Shown: positions 19,021 to 27,459, counted from the stretch's first letter. The stretch is DNA of 64,000 nucleotides from Larkinella humicola (GCF_008727875.1 NZ_VTWS01000002.1:558001-622000), one strand, 5' to 3'. The notes: generated by a model not told the origin, from the sequence alone. Program-made: numbers and translations.

Positions 19021-19301
19021 TCATCGCCTGGAGTGCTGAAGCAAAAGAAGAAGTCAAAGATATTTATTCATATTTACTTGATGAAGCTCCTATTCTGGCA
19101 GATGATTGGGCAAATGAATTAGAAAATAAATTAAATCTGATAACAAGCTTTCCAGAAATGGGAAGAAAGGTGCCCGAGTTCTCTATTTCGTTCATCCGTG
19201 AAGTATTTGTTGGACGTTACAGGCTTGTGTATACCTATCAGGACGGTGTCATTAAAGTAGTTGCAATTCGCCCGATGGGTCGACCTTTGGGCAAGTTATA
19301 A
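19017..19301 (+). CDS. RelE/ParE-superfamily toxin
   Basis: The product has 94 residues from a GTG start that overlaps the antitoxin stop. The pattern IIAWSAEAKEEVKDIYSYL (N-terminal strand and helix), FPEMGRKVPEF, IREVFVGRYRLVYTYQDGVIKVVAI and RPMGRPL matches ParE/RelE plasmid-stabilisation toxins, including the conserved GRYRLVY strand. Members either cleave mRNA on the ribosome or inhibit gyrase; which applies cannot be read here. It ends 2 bp before the sufE start, so it is probably transcribed with the suf genes. AT-rich codon use points to recent acquisition. Confidence 0.88.
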   Translation: MIIAWSAEAKEEVKDIYSYLLDEAPILADDWANELENKLNLITSFPEMGRKVPEFSISFIREVFVGRYRLVYTYQDGVIKVVAIRPMGRPLGKL

Positions 19302-19303
19302 AT

Positions 19304-19753
19304 ATGACCATCAACGAGAAACAGGACGAAATTATCGAAGACTTCGATCTCTTTGACGATCAGCTCGATAAGACGCAATACATCATCGACATCGGCAAGA
19401 AACTGCCACCCATGCCGGTGCAGTTCCAGACGGACGAGAACCTGATTCGGGGCTGTCAGTCGAAAGTGTGGCTGCATTCCGAAATGCGGGGCGATACCGT
19501 CCATTTCGAAGCCGACAGCGAACCGACCGCCCAAATTAGCAAAGGATTGGTGAGTTTATTGATCCGGATTTTGTCGAATGAAAAAGCCGAAGACATTGCC
19601 AACGCCGATTTGTATTTCATCGACCGGATTGGATTGAGTAACTTGGTAACCTCCCGGCGCGCCGGTGGACTAGCTTCCATGATTCAGCAAATGAAGCAGT
19701 TTTCGGCGGCACAAGCTGGTAAAAACCGTACGACCGAACAGCCAACGCTATAA
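19304..19753 (+). CDS. sufE: SufE sulfur acceptor
   Basis: The 149-residue protein has the SufE core: KLPPMPVQFQTDENLIRGCQSKVWL with the sulfur-accepting Cys51, then ISKGLVSLLIRILS and the C-terminal GLSNLVTSRRAGGLASMIQQMK. It takes persulfide sulfur from SufS and stimulates the desulfurase. The start ATG comes 2 bp after the toxin stop. A charged C-terminal tail (AGKNRTTEQPTL) is probably disordered. Confidence 0.96.
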   Translation: MTINEKQDEIIEDFDLFDDQLDKTQYIIDIGKKLPPMPVQFQTDENLIRGCQSKVWLHSEMRGDTVHFEADSEPTAQISKGLVSLLIRILSNEKAEDIANADLYFIDRIGLSNLVTSRRAGGLASMIQQMKQFSAAQAGKNRTTEQPTL

Positions 19754-19764
19754 AGTAGAAAGTC

Positions 19765-20076
19765 ATGAATGACGAAGAACTCAAAGAACAAGTCGTGAAA
19801 GCCCTGAAAGAAGTCTATGATCCGGAAATTCCGGTAGACGTCTACGAATTGGGGTTGATTTACGAAATCAAAATATTTCCGATTAACAACGTCTACATTC
19901 TGATGACGCTGACCTCCCCCTCCTGCCCGTCGGCGGGAACCATTCCGGGCGAGATCGAGGCCAAAGTCCGGTCGATTGAAGGCGTCAACGACGTGAGCGT
20001 CGAGCTGACATTCGAACCGACCTATTCCACCGAAATGATGTCGGAAGTGGCCAAGCTGGAACTCGGCTTTATGTAA
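19765..20076 (+). CDS. MIP18/DUF59-family Fe-S protein maturation factor (SufT/PaaD-like)
   Basis: The 103-residue single-domain protein carries the two DUF59 signatures: YDPEIPVDVYELGLIYEI and the MTLTSPSCPSAGTIPGEI segment with the conserved Cys. Such proteins help load Fe-S clusters onto client proteins and are usually found at the end of suf operons. It follows sufE by 11 bp, so co-transcription is expected. Confidence 0.93.
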   Translation: MNDEELKEQVVKALKEVYDPEIPVDVYELGLIYEIKIFPINNVYILMTLTSPSCPSAGTIPGEIEAKVRSIEGVNDVSVELTFEPTYSTEMMSEVAKLELGFM

Positions 20077-20086
20077 CTTGAACGGT

Positions 20087-20233
20087 TCGATGGTTGTTAT
20101 GGTTAAAGGGTTGAAAAGGGTTGTATGGTTATAATGGTTGGATAGCTAGCCGTACGACAAACCATTCAGCCATTTCTAATCATCCTTCAACCATCCAACC
20201 ATTACAGCCATTTAACCATTACAATCATTTACT
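20087..20233. repeat. intergenic imperfect hairpin rich in AACCATT/AATGGTT words
   Basis: The left side (20087-20146) is dense in ATGGTT and GGGTTG words; the right side (20160-20233) is dense in AACCAT, AGCCAT and AATCAT words. The arms pair imperfectly. The words recur every 7-10 nt. It separates the last suf gene from the bacilliredoxin gene and resembles the elements at 24435 and 26066. Confidence 0.75.
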
Positions 20234-20255
20234 ATACACTTTAAAACTCAATACA

Positions 20256-20681
20256 ATGTATCCTCCACATTTAGTTGCCCCGATGAAGGACGACCTACTC
20301 AGCGTCGGTTTCGAGGACCTGAGCACCGCCGAAAAAGTCGATGAGGCCATGGATAATGCCGAAGGCACCATGCTGGTGGTCGTCAACTCGGTCTGCGGTT
20401 GCGCGGCTGGTGCGGCTCGTCCCGGCGTTAAGGCGGCTTTAAACCTGAGCGGTATCAAACCCGACAAACTGGTGACGGTTTTTGCCGGCGTCGATTCTGA
20501 AGCCACGGCCCGGATGCGTGAGTATCTGCTGCCTTACCCGCCGTCATCACCGGCCATCGGTATTTTCAAAGATGGCGAGTTGGTACACTTTATCGAGCGG
20601 CACCACATCGAAGGACGTTCGGCGCAAATGATCGCCCAACACTTGGAAATGGCTTTCGAAGAATTTTGCGAAAAAGCCTGA
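20256..20681 (+). CDS. BrxA/BrxB-family bacilliredoxin
   Basis: The protein has 141 residues from the ATG at 20256. The longer frame from 20121 runs through the hairpin element and gives a low-complexity leader, so it is rejected. The active site is SVCGCAAG with Cys47-Gly-Cys49, and the thioredoxin-like fold is supported by KLVTVFAGVDSEATARMREYL and SSPAIGIFKDGELVHFIERHHIEG. Bacilliredoxins remove bacillithiol from proteins; a thiol-redox role next to suf genes fits protection of Fe-S metabolism. A strong terminator follows. Confidence 0.93.
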   Translation: MYPPHLVAPMKDDLLSVGFEDLSTAEKVDEAMDNAEGTMLVVVNSVCGCAAGAARPGVKAALNLSGIKPDKLVTVFAGVDSEATARMREYLLPYPPSSPAIGIFKDGELVHFIERHHIEGRSAQMIAQHLEMAFEEFCEKA

Positions 20682-20703
20682 GAATATCCCTCTGAAATTT
20701 GAA

Positions 20704-20734
20704 GCCGGTAACAACATGTTACCGGCTTTTTTTT
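20704..20734 (+). terminator. Rho-independent terminator after the bacilliredoxin gene
   Basis: A perfect 10-bp stem GCCGGTAACA / TGTTACCGGC (20704-20713 and 20717-20726) with a 3-nt loop is followed by eight T. It ends the suf-bacilliredoxin region. Confidence 0.93.
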
Positions 20735-20811
20735 GCATCGGTTTTCCAGAATCTCCAAATTGATTAGTTACCAAACATAGGAAATTAGAAACATTTGTTT
20801 TTTTTTGTGGC

Positions 20812-22338
20812 ATGAAAATACTCTACTGTCTACCTGTTATTTATACCCTGTTTTCATGGAGTGTTTTTGCCCAGAACTCGCATCCGCATCAAGTCTCTGC
20901 CTACACCGAAGTGGGAGCATTTGGCTCAACTGCCGAACGAACGCCGTTCTGGTTAAGGGCCAATCAGTATGGCAGTATTCCTTTATCATCGCCCGGCGGA
21001 ACACTCCGGGTTGGAATACAGGGCACACTTTTATTAACTGATACCACATCCGTCCGCTCTTTCATCCGTCCGCACCGGGAATGGACATTGTCTTATGCCG
21101 CTGAGAGCGTCGGCAATGCTGGAAAAACCAACCAGCTTCTGCTACCGGAAGCCTACATTAAACTGACTCATAAGGGAGTAGAGCTGGTAGCGGGACGTCG
21201 GCGGGAAGTCATCGGCCTCGTCGACTCAACCCTTTCTTCCGGTTCCTATAGCTGGTCGGGAAATGCTTTACCCATTCCCAAAATTCAGATCGGCACCCGG
21301 GGATTTATTTCTCTTAACAGTTGGCTGGCCCTCAATGCGTTCTTTGCGCACGGGTGGTTTGGTGATACCTGGTACATCAAACGCTCCTTCTTGCACCAAA
21401 AATCAATTACCTGGCGAATTGGGAAACCGTCCTGGCGAGCCCGGTTTTATGCTGGCCTTAATCACAATGTCCAATGGGCCGGGCATACCGACCGATTACC
21501 AAACAACGCGATTTCGGTGAATGGTCAGATGCCCAACCGCCTGAGTGATTTCCCAAACGTCGTGTTTGCCATCCGCACCAACGGGCTGAACAACGATCGC
21601 ATCACGAAATTCGATTGGGAAAATATGTACGGCAACCATGTGGGAAGTCTCGATATTGCCGCCGAACTACCCCTTCAAACGTTGTCGGTGTTGCTGTATC
21701 ACCAGCATTCTTTTGAAGATGCTTCCAGTTTCCTGCTTCAGAATATTCCGGATGGCCTGTATGGCATCAGACTGCGGACGAACCGTTCTTCACCATCCTT
21801 TTTTCACCTGGTAGGACTGAATATGGAGTTTTTTTCCACGGTTTTTCAAAGCGGTGATCCGGCGCTCAAAAACCTGCAATTTGGCTGGGGGGGTGACAAC
21901 AATTTTAATCACGCTCAGTATCAGGAGGGTTGGGTTTACCGAAACCGGGTTATTGGGTCGCCTTTTTTAACCCGTCTGGTGGATGCCAAACCGGAATACC
22001 GGATTGGGTATATCGTCAATAACAACCGTGTTAAAATGGCTCATCTGGGAATTCAGGCCACTTTGGCTAACAAAATCGATGTAATGGCCAGGGTTTCGTA
22101 CAGCGAGAACAAAGGCACATATAATTATCCGTTTCCAAAAACGCTACCGCAATGGTCGTCCGTCCTGCAATTGGGTTTACCGGTATCGTGGCTGGGTGGT
22201 TGCTGGCTGACAGCTGCCGTGTCTGTGGATTCGGGCGAACTTTATGAGAATGCCACCGGCGGTTTTATTAGTTTACGAAAACCAATCTGGCAAACGTCTG
22301 GCACCCGAATTGCTAAAAAACCGACCGGCTGGCTGTAA
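20812..22338 (+). CDS. Wzi-like outer membrane beta-barrel protein (capsule assembly family)
   Basis: The 508-residue protein has a signal peptide (MKILYCLPVIYTLFSWSVFAQ) followed by many amphipathic strands alternating with aromatic girdles, such as FWLRANQYG, AYIKLTHKGVELVAGRRREVIG, NAFFAHGWFGDTWYIKRSFLHQK, LQFGWGGDNNFNHAQYQEGWVYR and LPQWSSVLQLGLPVSWLGG. The early ERTPFWLRANQYG block and the central layout match the Bacteroidota branch of the Wzi family. Wzi anchors capsule polysaccharide in Enterobacteria; no capsule genes are adjacent, so the role here is uncertain. It ends 2 bp from the convergent dipeptidase gene, without a terminator between them. Confidence 0.75.
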   Translation: MKILYCLPVIYTLFSWSVFAQNSHPHQVSAYTEVGAFGSTAERTPFWLRANQYGSIPLSSPGGTLRVGIQGTLLLTDTTSVRSFIRPHREWTLSYAAESVGNAGKTNQLLLPEAYIKLTHKGVELVAGRRREVIGLVDSTLSSGSYSWSGNALPIPKIQIGTRGFISLNSWLALNAFFAHGWFGDTWYIKRSFLHQKSITWRIGKPSWRARFYAGLNHNVQWAGHTDRLPNNAISVNGQMPNRLSDFPNVVFAIRTNGLNNDRITKFDWENMYGNHVGSLDIAAELPLQTLSVLLYHQHSFEDASSFLLQNIPDGLYGIRLRTNRSSPSFFHLVGLNMEFFSTVFQSGDPALKNLQFGWGGDNNFNHAQYQEGWVYRNRVIGSPFLTRLVDAKPEYRIGYIVNNNRVKMAHLGIQATLANKIDVMARVSYSENKGTYNYPFPKTLPQWSSVLQLGLPVSWLGGCWLTAAVSVDSGELYENATGGFISLRKPIWQTSGTRIAKKPTGWL

Positions 22339-22339
22339 T

Positions 22340-23533
22340 CTACCGTGCCACTTTAGCCTGCCCCAGCACCCGCAGCAAATTCCCGCCCCAGATTTTGGCA
22401 ATGTCCTGTTCGGAATAGCCTTTCCGTACCAGTTCCAGCGTCAGGGATTCAATTTCGCTGACATCCTCCAGACCATTGACGCCCCCGCCCCCGTCAAAAT
22501 CGCTGCCAATGCCGACGTGGTCGATGCCCACCAGCCGGACAATGTAGTCGATGTGTTTAACGATGTCCGCCACGCTCGCCCGTTCGTAGGCATACCGTTT
22601 CTGAATCGAATCTTCTTTGGCATCGAGACGCGTCCGCATTTCCGGCGTTACCACCCGGCCCACACCCGCCATCCGGATGGCATTCAACGCCTGGCGGTGT
22701 TCGTCTGACGGTTTTCGGAGGTAATCAGTTACGAAATTTACCTGAATCACGCCACCTTTCGCGGCTAGTGCCTGGATCATTTCGTCGGTCATGTTGCGCG
22801 GAAAATTGCAAAGCGCCCGAACGTTGGAGTGAGACGCAATCACCGGTGCTTTCGACAAGGCCAGCACGTCGTAAAACGATTTATCGGAAATATGGGACAC
22901 ATCGATCAGAATGCCGAGCCGGTTCATTTCCGGCACCACTTTTTTTCCAAAATCGCTCAAGCCGTTGTAAAGCGGGCCATCGGGATCGGTCGCGGAGTCG
23001 CAAATGGCATTGTTGGCAAAGTGGGCGAGCGTGATGTAGCGGCAACCCAGGTCGTAATAGGTCTTCAGCATTGCCAGATCTTCACCCACCGGATAGCCAT
23101 TTTCCATTCCGATAAAAACCGCCCGCTTTCCGGCTTTTTTGATGCGGTAGGCATCGGCGGGTGTCGTTGCGAGTTCGGCCAGATCGGGGTGTTTCTTTAA
23201 AGCCGCATCGATGCTTTTGAAAATGGCGAGTGCCCGGGCTTTGGCCTCCGCGTGGCCTTCCGGCGTGCGGGGGCCCTGCGCCAGATACACCGCAAAAAAC
23301 ATCGCATCCATCCCGCCTTCTTTCATGCGGGGAAAGTCGATCTGCGACTTGTCGCGCACCCGATCGTGCCGTTCCCCCACGTCAAAACCGTCTTTCACCA
23401 TGTTAATCGGCGCATCGGCGTGGGTGTCGAGCGTCAATATACGCTGGTGAATTTTATGGGCTTTCCGGGTCAGTCGGTCGGAAGGCAGGAAAAAAACGGC
23501 AAGAAGCAGAAATAGGGAAAGAATGGGGTTCAT
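22340..23533 (-). CDS. membrane dipeptidase (peptidase family M19)
   Basis: The 397-residue protein has an N-terminal hydrophobic signal (MNPILSLFLLLAVFFLP) and probably acts in the periplasm. The zinc site of the renal-dipeptidase TIM barrel is present: His38-x-Asp40 (TLDTHADAP), the bridging Glu in FIGMENGYPVGED, His in IDVSHISD, His in ASHSNVRALCNFPRN and Asp in IGSDFDGGGGV. The family cleaves dipeptides, including D-containing ones. It is convergent with the Wzi-like gene and divergent from the SDR gene. Confidence 0.93.
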   Translation of the reverse strand: MNPILSLFLLLAVFFLPSDRLTRKAHKIHQRILTLDTHADAPINMVKDGFDVGERHDRVRDKSQIDFPRMKEGGMDAMFFAVYLAQGPRTPEGHAEAKARALAIFKSIDAALKKHPDLAELATTPADAYRIKKAGKRAVFIGMENGYPVGEDLAMLKTYYDLGCRYITLAHFANNAICDSATDPDGPLYNGLSDFGKKVVPEMNRLGILIDVSHISDKSFYDVLALSKAPVIASHSNVRALCNFPRNMTDEMIQALAAKGGVIQVNFVTDYLRKPSDEHRQALNAIRMAGVGRVVTPEMRTRLDAKEDSIQKRYAYERASVADIVKHIDYIVRLVGIDHVGIGSDFDGGGGVNGLEDVSEIESLTLELVRKGYSEQDIAKIWGGNLLRVLGQAKVAR

Positions 23534-23684
23534 TGACGAGTGGTCTAAATCCCAAGGTAAAAAAGAATCGCTAAATTCGTACTATACGTACCCGTTAAAC
23601 GACCGGGAAGCCGGTTTGATTCTGATTTATCCGGAACATCCGCTTTCTTTACAACCTGTTTCTTTCAAATTAATCATTCAAAAA

Positions 23685-24437
23685 ATGACCCCAACTGCCC
23701 TGATCACCGGCGCCACCTCCGGCATCGGTCTTGCCATTGCAACCGCTTTTTCCAAACTAAACTACCGGCTTATTCTGTGTGGCCGACGGCAGGAACGGCT
23801 CGATGAATTGCAACAGACTCTCAGCCCGGATTCAGCGTGTTATACGCTCAACTTCGACGTCCGCGACCGGGCCGCCGTCGAAACCGCCATCGCTTCTTTG
23901 CCCGCCGACTGGAAAACCATCGATATGCTGATCAACAACGCCGGCAATGCGCACGGCATGGGGCCGATTCACGAAGGTGATGTAGACGACTGGGATGCAA
24001 TGATCGACGGCAATGTGAAGGGCTTGCTGTACGTTACAAGGGCGGTTTCGCCGGGCATGGTGGCCAACGGGCGGGGTCATATCGTCAACATCAGCTCCAT
24101 TGCCGGGAAACAGACCTACGCGAACGGCGGGGTCTATTGTGCCTCAAAAGCCGCCGTCGAAGCCCTGAGCGAAGGAATGCGGCTGGATTTGACCCAATAC
24201 GGTATTAAAGTAACGAATGTGGCTCCCGGCGCAGTCGAAACCGAGTTTTCGCTGGTTCGTTTCAAAGGCGACGAAACGCGGGCGGCCAAAATCTACGAAG
24301 GGTTCTCCCCGCTAACCGCCACCGACATCGCCGATGCCGTCGTATACGCTGTCACCGCCCCACCCCACGTCACCATTGCCGATATGACCATTCTCGCTTC
24401 CGCCCAGTCCGCAGCAACGACGATTCACAGGAAGTAA
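23685..24437 (+). CDS. SDR-family oxidoreductase (YdfG-like)
   Basis: The protein has 250 residues from the ATG at 23685. A frame open from 23523 adds 54 residues unlike the family, so the later start is chosen. Motifs are TALITGATSGIGLAIA, MLINNAGNAHG, VNISSIAGK and the catalytic YCASKAAVEAL, with GAVETEF after it. The layout matches NADP-dependent 3-hydroxy acid or serine dehydrogenases of the YdfG group. The substrate cannot be fixed. A large hairpin follows the stop codon. Confidence 0.92.
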   Translation: MTPTALITGATSGIGLAIATAFSKLNYRLILCGRRQERLDELQQTLSPDSACYTLNFDVRDRAAVETAIASLPADWKTIDMLINNAGNAHGMGPIHEGDVDDWDAMIDGNVKGLLYVTRAVSPGMVANGRGHIVNISSIAGKQTYANGGVYCASKAAVEALSEGMRLDLTQYGIKVTNVAPGAVETEFSLVRFKGDETRAAKIYEGFSPLTATDIADAVVYAVTAPPHVTIADMTILASAQSAATTIHRK

Positions 24438-24588
24438 TGGTTTGATGGTTAAAGGATGGCTGAATGGCTCTGATGGTTCAAAATGGTTGGGATGGTTAAG
24501 CATGGTTAAAGATAGCAGCTAACCATCCAACCATTTTGAACCATCCCAACCATTTTTCAACCATTCAACCATCCAACCATTTTTCAAC
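24435..24588. repeat. intergenic hairpin with AACCATT-type word repeats
   Basis: The left side (24435-24512) repeats ATGGTT/ATGGCT words and the right side (24519-24588) repeats AACCAT words. The best-paired part is 24474-24498 with 24520-24543, one bulged base. It fills the space between two convergent genes and overlaps the SDR stop. Confidence 0.8.
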
Positions 24589-24589
24589 C

Positions 24590-25081
24590 TTACTTCAAAA
24601 TCATACACGTCGAAGTCGCGTGGGCGTAGAGTTTGCCCTGCGCGTCTTCCACCCGCGCTTCGGCCGTGGCAACGCTGCGACCGACGTGGATGACGGTTCC
24701 GGTGCAGATGAGCTTACCGGTTTTGGCCGTCACGGGCCGCACCAGATTCACTTTCAGTTCAAGGGTGGTGTAGCCGACGCCAGCCGCCAGTTTGGTGTGA
24801 ATGGCGCACCCCATGGCCGAATCACAGAGGGTGCTCAACAAACCGCCGTGTACCACGCCAATCGGGTTGTAATGAAATTCGGACGGGATCACGGAAAAAA
24901 CCGCCTTGCCATCTTCCATGGATACCGGGTCAAAATCCAGCGTCTGGCAAATGGGCGGAAGCGGATTGATGCCGTCCTGAATGCTTTGTAAATACTCCAG
25001 TCCGGACATGGTTTTGGCGGCCTGTGCGCCCTGCATGGGATCCTCCCAGTTATACGATCGTTCTCTTTCGTCTGCTGCCAT
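24590..25081 (-). CDS. PaaI-family hotdog thioesterase
   Basis: The 163-residue protein has the hotdog signature FHYNPIGVVHGGLLSTLCDSAMGCA (catalytic HGG segment preceded by Asn) and the strand pattern YTTLELKVNLVRPV and LICTGTVIHVGRSVATAEARV. Members hydrolyse acyl- or aryl-CoA thioesters. The N-terminus has an extra 30 or so residues (about 1-30) before the fold. No pathway genes lie alongside, so the substrate is open. Confidence 0.9.
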   Translation of the reverse strand: MAADERERSYNWEDPMQGAQAAKTMSGLEYLQSIQDGINPLPPICQTLDFDPVSMEDGKAVFSVIPSEFHYNPIGVVHGGLLSTLCDSAMGCAIHTKLAAGVGYTTLELKVNLVRPVTAKTGKLICTGTVIHVGRSVATAEARVEDAQGKLYAHATSTCMILK

Positions 25082-25146
25082 TGGGTACGTAAAAAATATA
25101 GTTAATTAGTTAATTGCAAGGCCTTTCCGCGTCAAAACCGTTCTTT

Positions 25147-26064
25147 TCAGGATTGAAAAATACCGGCCAGAACGCCTTCTTTCAACGAATAGGTCGACAC
25201 CCGGATCTGCTGAATCCCGTAGGCACGCAGCACGTAATCGATCAGGCAGACACCCACCACAATCATATCGACGCGCAACTCGATCATGCCCGGCAATTGC
25301 ATCCGTTCTGCGTGGTTGCGGGTCAGCAATAATTCATAAGACCGGTAAAATTCGCGGATCGACAACTCAAAAGCCGTCTGGCTTTCGTCTGGTAAATGGC
25401 CTTTTTCGTGCATGAATTGCAGGTCGACCAGCGTATCGAACGAACCCGACGAACCCACCAGCACGACGGGCGCGTATTGGTGAACGGCATTCGTGAGCGG
25501 CAACAATTGTTCCTGAAAATAGCGGTTCAACCGATTGACCGCCGTCGGGCTGATCGGATCGGTATCCATAAACCGCTCCAGCAACCGTTGCCCGCCGATT
25601 TCGAAACTTTGTTTCCAGTAAACCCGTCGCTCCGTACACAAAATAAATTCGACGCTGCCGCCACCGATGTCGATCACCAGCGCCATTTTTTCGTCCAGCG
25701 CGCCCGCAGCCCGCACCCCGGCATAAATATAACCCGCTTCTTCGTCGCCCGAAATGGTGCGGATGACAATCCCGGTTTCCTGCCGAATCCGGTCAATAAA
25801 CGCCGATTGGTTTCCTGCGTTGCGGATGGCGCTGGTACCGATGGCAACGACGTCTTTGGGCGAAACCTGGTGCCTGTCAAGCACATCCCGAAAATACCGC
25901 AAAACCGTTAACGCCCGCTCGGTGGCTTCGTCGGTGATAAGGCCCTGATTGATACCGGATTTCCCAATCTTCGTTGGTCGGCTTTCCCGAAAAAGCGTCC
26001 GCCCCGCGTCCGTAATCATCAAATGAAAAGTATTGGTTCCGAGGTCAATAACGGCTTGTTTCAT
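25147..26064 (-). CDS. Ppx/GppA-family phosphatase
   Basis: The 305-residue protein is the short, two-domain form of the exopolyphosphatase/guanosine pentaphosphate phosphatase family. It shows VIDLGTNTFHLMI (phosphate loop 1), VAIGTSAIRNAGN, SGDEEAGYIYAGV and LVIDIGGGSVEFIL (phosphate loop 2). It probably hydrolyses polyphosphate or pppGpp. The C-terminal HD-like extension of long Ppx proteins is missing, as in many Bacteroidota homologues. Its upstream side holds a large hairpin element shared with rpsU. Confidence 0.92.
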   Translation of the reverse strand: MKQAVIDLGTNTFHLMITDAGRTLFRESRPTKIGKSGINQGLITDEATERALTVLRYFRDVLDRHQVSPKDVVAIGTSAIRNAGNQSAFIDRIRQETGIVIRTISGDEEAGYIYAGVRAAGALDEKMALVIDIGGGSVEFILCTERRVYWKQSFEIGGQRLLERFMDTDPISPTAVNRLNRYFQEQLLPLTNAVHQYAPVVLVGSSGSFDTLVDLQFMHEKGHLPDESQTAFELSIREFYRSYELLLTRNHAERMQLPGMIELRVDMIVVGVCLIDYVLRAYGIQQIRVSTYSLKEGVLAGIFQS

Positions 26065-26065
26065 G

Positions 26066-26176
26066 GAATGGATGGATTGAATGGTTGTTGATGGCTAAAA
26101 CTGGTTAAATGGTTAAATGGACACCAGCCATTTTAACCATTTAACCATCAACAACCATTTAACCATTCGACCATTT
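26066..26176. repeat. intergenic hairpin with TGGTTAAA-type word repeats
   Basis: The left side (26066-26120) and right side (26127-26176) pair around a 6-nt loop. ATGGTTGTTGATGG occurs in the left arm, and its complement occurs in the right. Words of 7-8 nt (TGGTTAAA) repeat in tandem. It lies just 1 bp from the Ppx/GppA start codon, between divergent genes. Confidence 0.82.
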
Positions 26177-26203
26177 CGTTGTTAATCATTTCGTGCAAAA
26201 CTA

Positions 26204-26234
26204 TTGGTTTTTTCCTTCTGGAAACATACCTTTG
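26204..26234 (+). promoter_or_regulatory. promoter of rpsU
   Basis: TTG at 26204-26206, 20 nt, then TACCTTTG at 26227-26234: a good match to the Bacteroidota housekeeping consensus. The rpsU ATG follows 39 bp later. Confidence 0.75.
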
Positions 26235-26273
26235 CAATCCGTTTGGTATCAGAAAATTAACGAATTGCAGGAT

Positions 26274-26471
26274 ATGCTTATCATAAACGTCAAAGAAAAC
26301 GAGTCAATTGACAAAGCCCTCAAGCGCTTTAAGAAAAAATTTGAAAAAACCGGCGTATTGCGCGCTCTGCGTTCCCGGACTGCTTTCCAGAAACCGTCGA
26401 TCAAACGTCGTCAGGAAATTCTGAAAGCGGTGTACCGTGAAAAAATGTACGGCAGCAATAGTGAAGTATAG
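26274..26471 (+). CDS. rpsU: 30S ribosomal protein S21
   Basis: The 65-residue basic protein starts MLIINVKENESIDKALKRFK and contains KKFEKTGVLRALRSRTAFQK and KPSIKRRQEILKAVYREK, the conserved S21 sequence. It binds the small subunit near the anti-Shine-Dalgarno region. The start at 26274 fits the normal S21 N-terminus; an in-frame extension to 26193 covers the promoter and is rejected. It stands alone with its own promoter and terminator. Confidence 0.97.
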   Translation: MLIINVKENESIDKALKRFKKKFEKTGVLRALRSRTAFQKPSIKRRQEILKAVYREKMYGSNSEV

Positions 26472-26505
26472 TCTGTAGTAAAAGCACCGACGACAGCATG
26501 GGTTG

Positions 26506-26534
26506 GCAGTAGGCATTCGCTTACTGCTTTTTTT
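26506..26534 (+). terminator. Rho-independent terminator of rpsU
   Basis: Stem GCAGTAGGC / GCTTACTGC (26506-26514 and 26519-26527, one G-T pair, loop ATTC) is followed by seven T. It lies before the Xer recombinase start and inside its longest open frame, which supports the later start at 26572. Confidence 0.9.
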
Positions 26535-26571
26535 ATGGTATCTTGTTGTGTATTCTGACTCTCAACGCTCT

Positions 26572-27459
26572 ATGGTTTCGACTTTCCTTGAACACATCCG
26601 CTACGAGAAACGCCTGAGCCATCATACCCTGACGGCGTATCGCATTGACATCGACCAGTTTCAGGCTTATCTGAAAAGCCAGTACGAACTGGACCAACCC
26701 GAAAACGCGACTTTTCACATGATTCGTTCCTGGATTGTGAGCCTGGTCGAAAGCGGGCTGGATAAAACGTCAGTCAACCGGAAAATTGCCACACTCCGGA
26801 GTTTTTTCGGGTTTATGCTTCGCCGGAAAGCCATTGCCACCGACCCGATGCTGAAAGTTTCGGCGCTGAAAACCAGCAAAAAAATCCCGGTTTTTGTCGA
26901 AGAAAAACCGATGGAAACCTTGCTGGACGACGTCGATTTCCCGGATGATTTCAAGGGATTGCGCGACAAACTGGTGCTGGAACTCCTCTACGGTACCGGC
27001 ATCCGGCTCGCCGAACTGGTGGGGCTGAAAACCGCCGACGTCAATCTGTACGAAAAAACCATCACGGTGTTGGGCAAGCGCAACAAACACCGGATCATTC
27101 CCGTGCCAAACCCGCTGTTCGCTCTGATTCAGCAGTACCAGCAAACGAAAGAAGCCGAATTCGGCACCAATGCCGACCCGGTTTTTCTGATTTTGAGCGA
27201 CCAGGGTGTTAAATCGTACCCGGTTCTGATTCAGCGGATTGTAAAGCGGTATCTGGGTTTGGTAACGACCCTGGAAAAGAAAAGTCCGCACGTGCTGCGC
27301 CACACTTACGCCACCCATCTGCTCAACCGGGGCGCCGACTTGAACGCCATCAAGGACTTACTGGGTCACAGCAGCCTGGCCGCGACGCAGATCTATACGC
27401 ACACGACGATCGATAAATTGAAGAAAGCGTATAATCAGGCCCATCCAAAGGCCGGGTAA
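26572..27459 (+). CDS. XerC/XerD-type tyrosine recombinase
   Basis: The protein has 295 residues from the ATG at 26572. It has the N-terminal core-binding SAM-like domain (1-90) and the catalytic domain with Arg145 (YGTGIRLAEL), Lys169 (LGKRNKHR), His240-x-x-Arg243 (PHVLRHTYATHLLNRG), His266 (LGHSSLAATQIYTHT) and the nucleophile Tyr275. Length and motifs match chromosomal Xer recombinases that resolve dimers at dif, rather than phage integrases. No dif site or attachment repeat was recognised nearby. Whether it is XerC or XerD cannot be settled here. Confidence 0.9.
   Translation: MVSTFLEHIRYEKRLSHHTLTAYRIDIDQFQAYLKSQYELDQPENATFHMIRSWIVSLVESGLDKTSVNRKIATLRSFFGFMLRRKAIATDPMLKVSALKTSKKIPVFVEEKPMETLLDDVDFPDDFKGLRDKLVLELLYGTGIRLAELVGLKTADVNLYEKTITVLGKRNKHRIIPVPNPLFALIQQYQQTKEAEFGTNADPVFLILSDQGVKSYPVLIQRIVKRYLGLVTTLEKKSPHVLRHTYATHLLNRGADLNAIKDLLGHSSLAATQIYTHTTIDKLKKAYNQAHPKAG

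Noticed and set aside
20121-20255. N-terminal extension of the bacilliredoxin
   Set aside because: It is translated from the AACCATT-word hairpin and gives an N/H/P-rich leader absent from the family.
26572-27459. Xer gene as a marker of a genomic island or integron
   Set aside because: Motifs fit a chromosomal Xer protein and neighbours are core genes; no attachment repeats, attC-like sites or tRNA gene seen.
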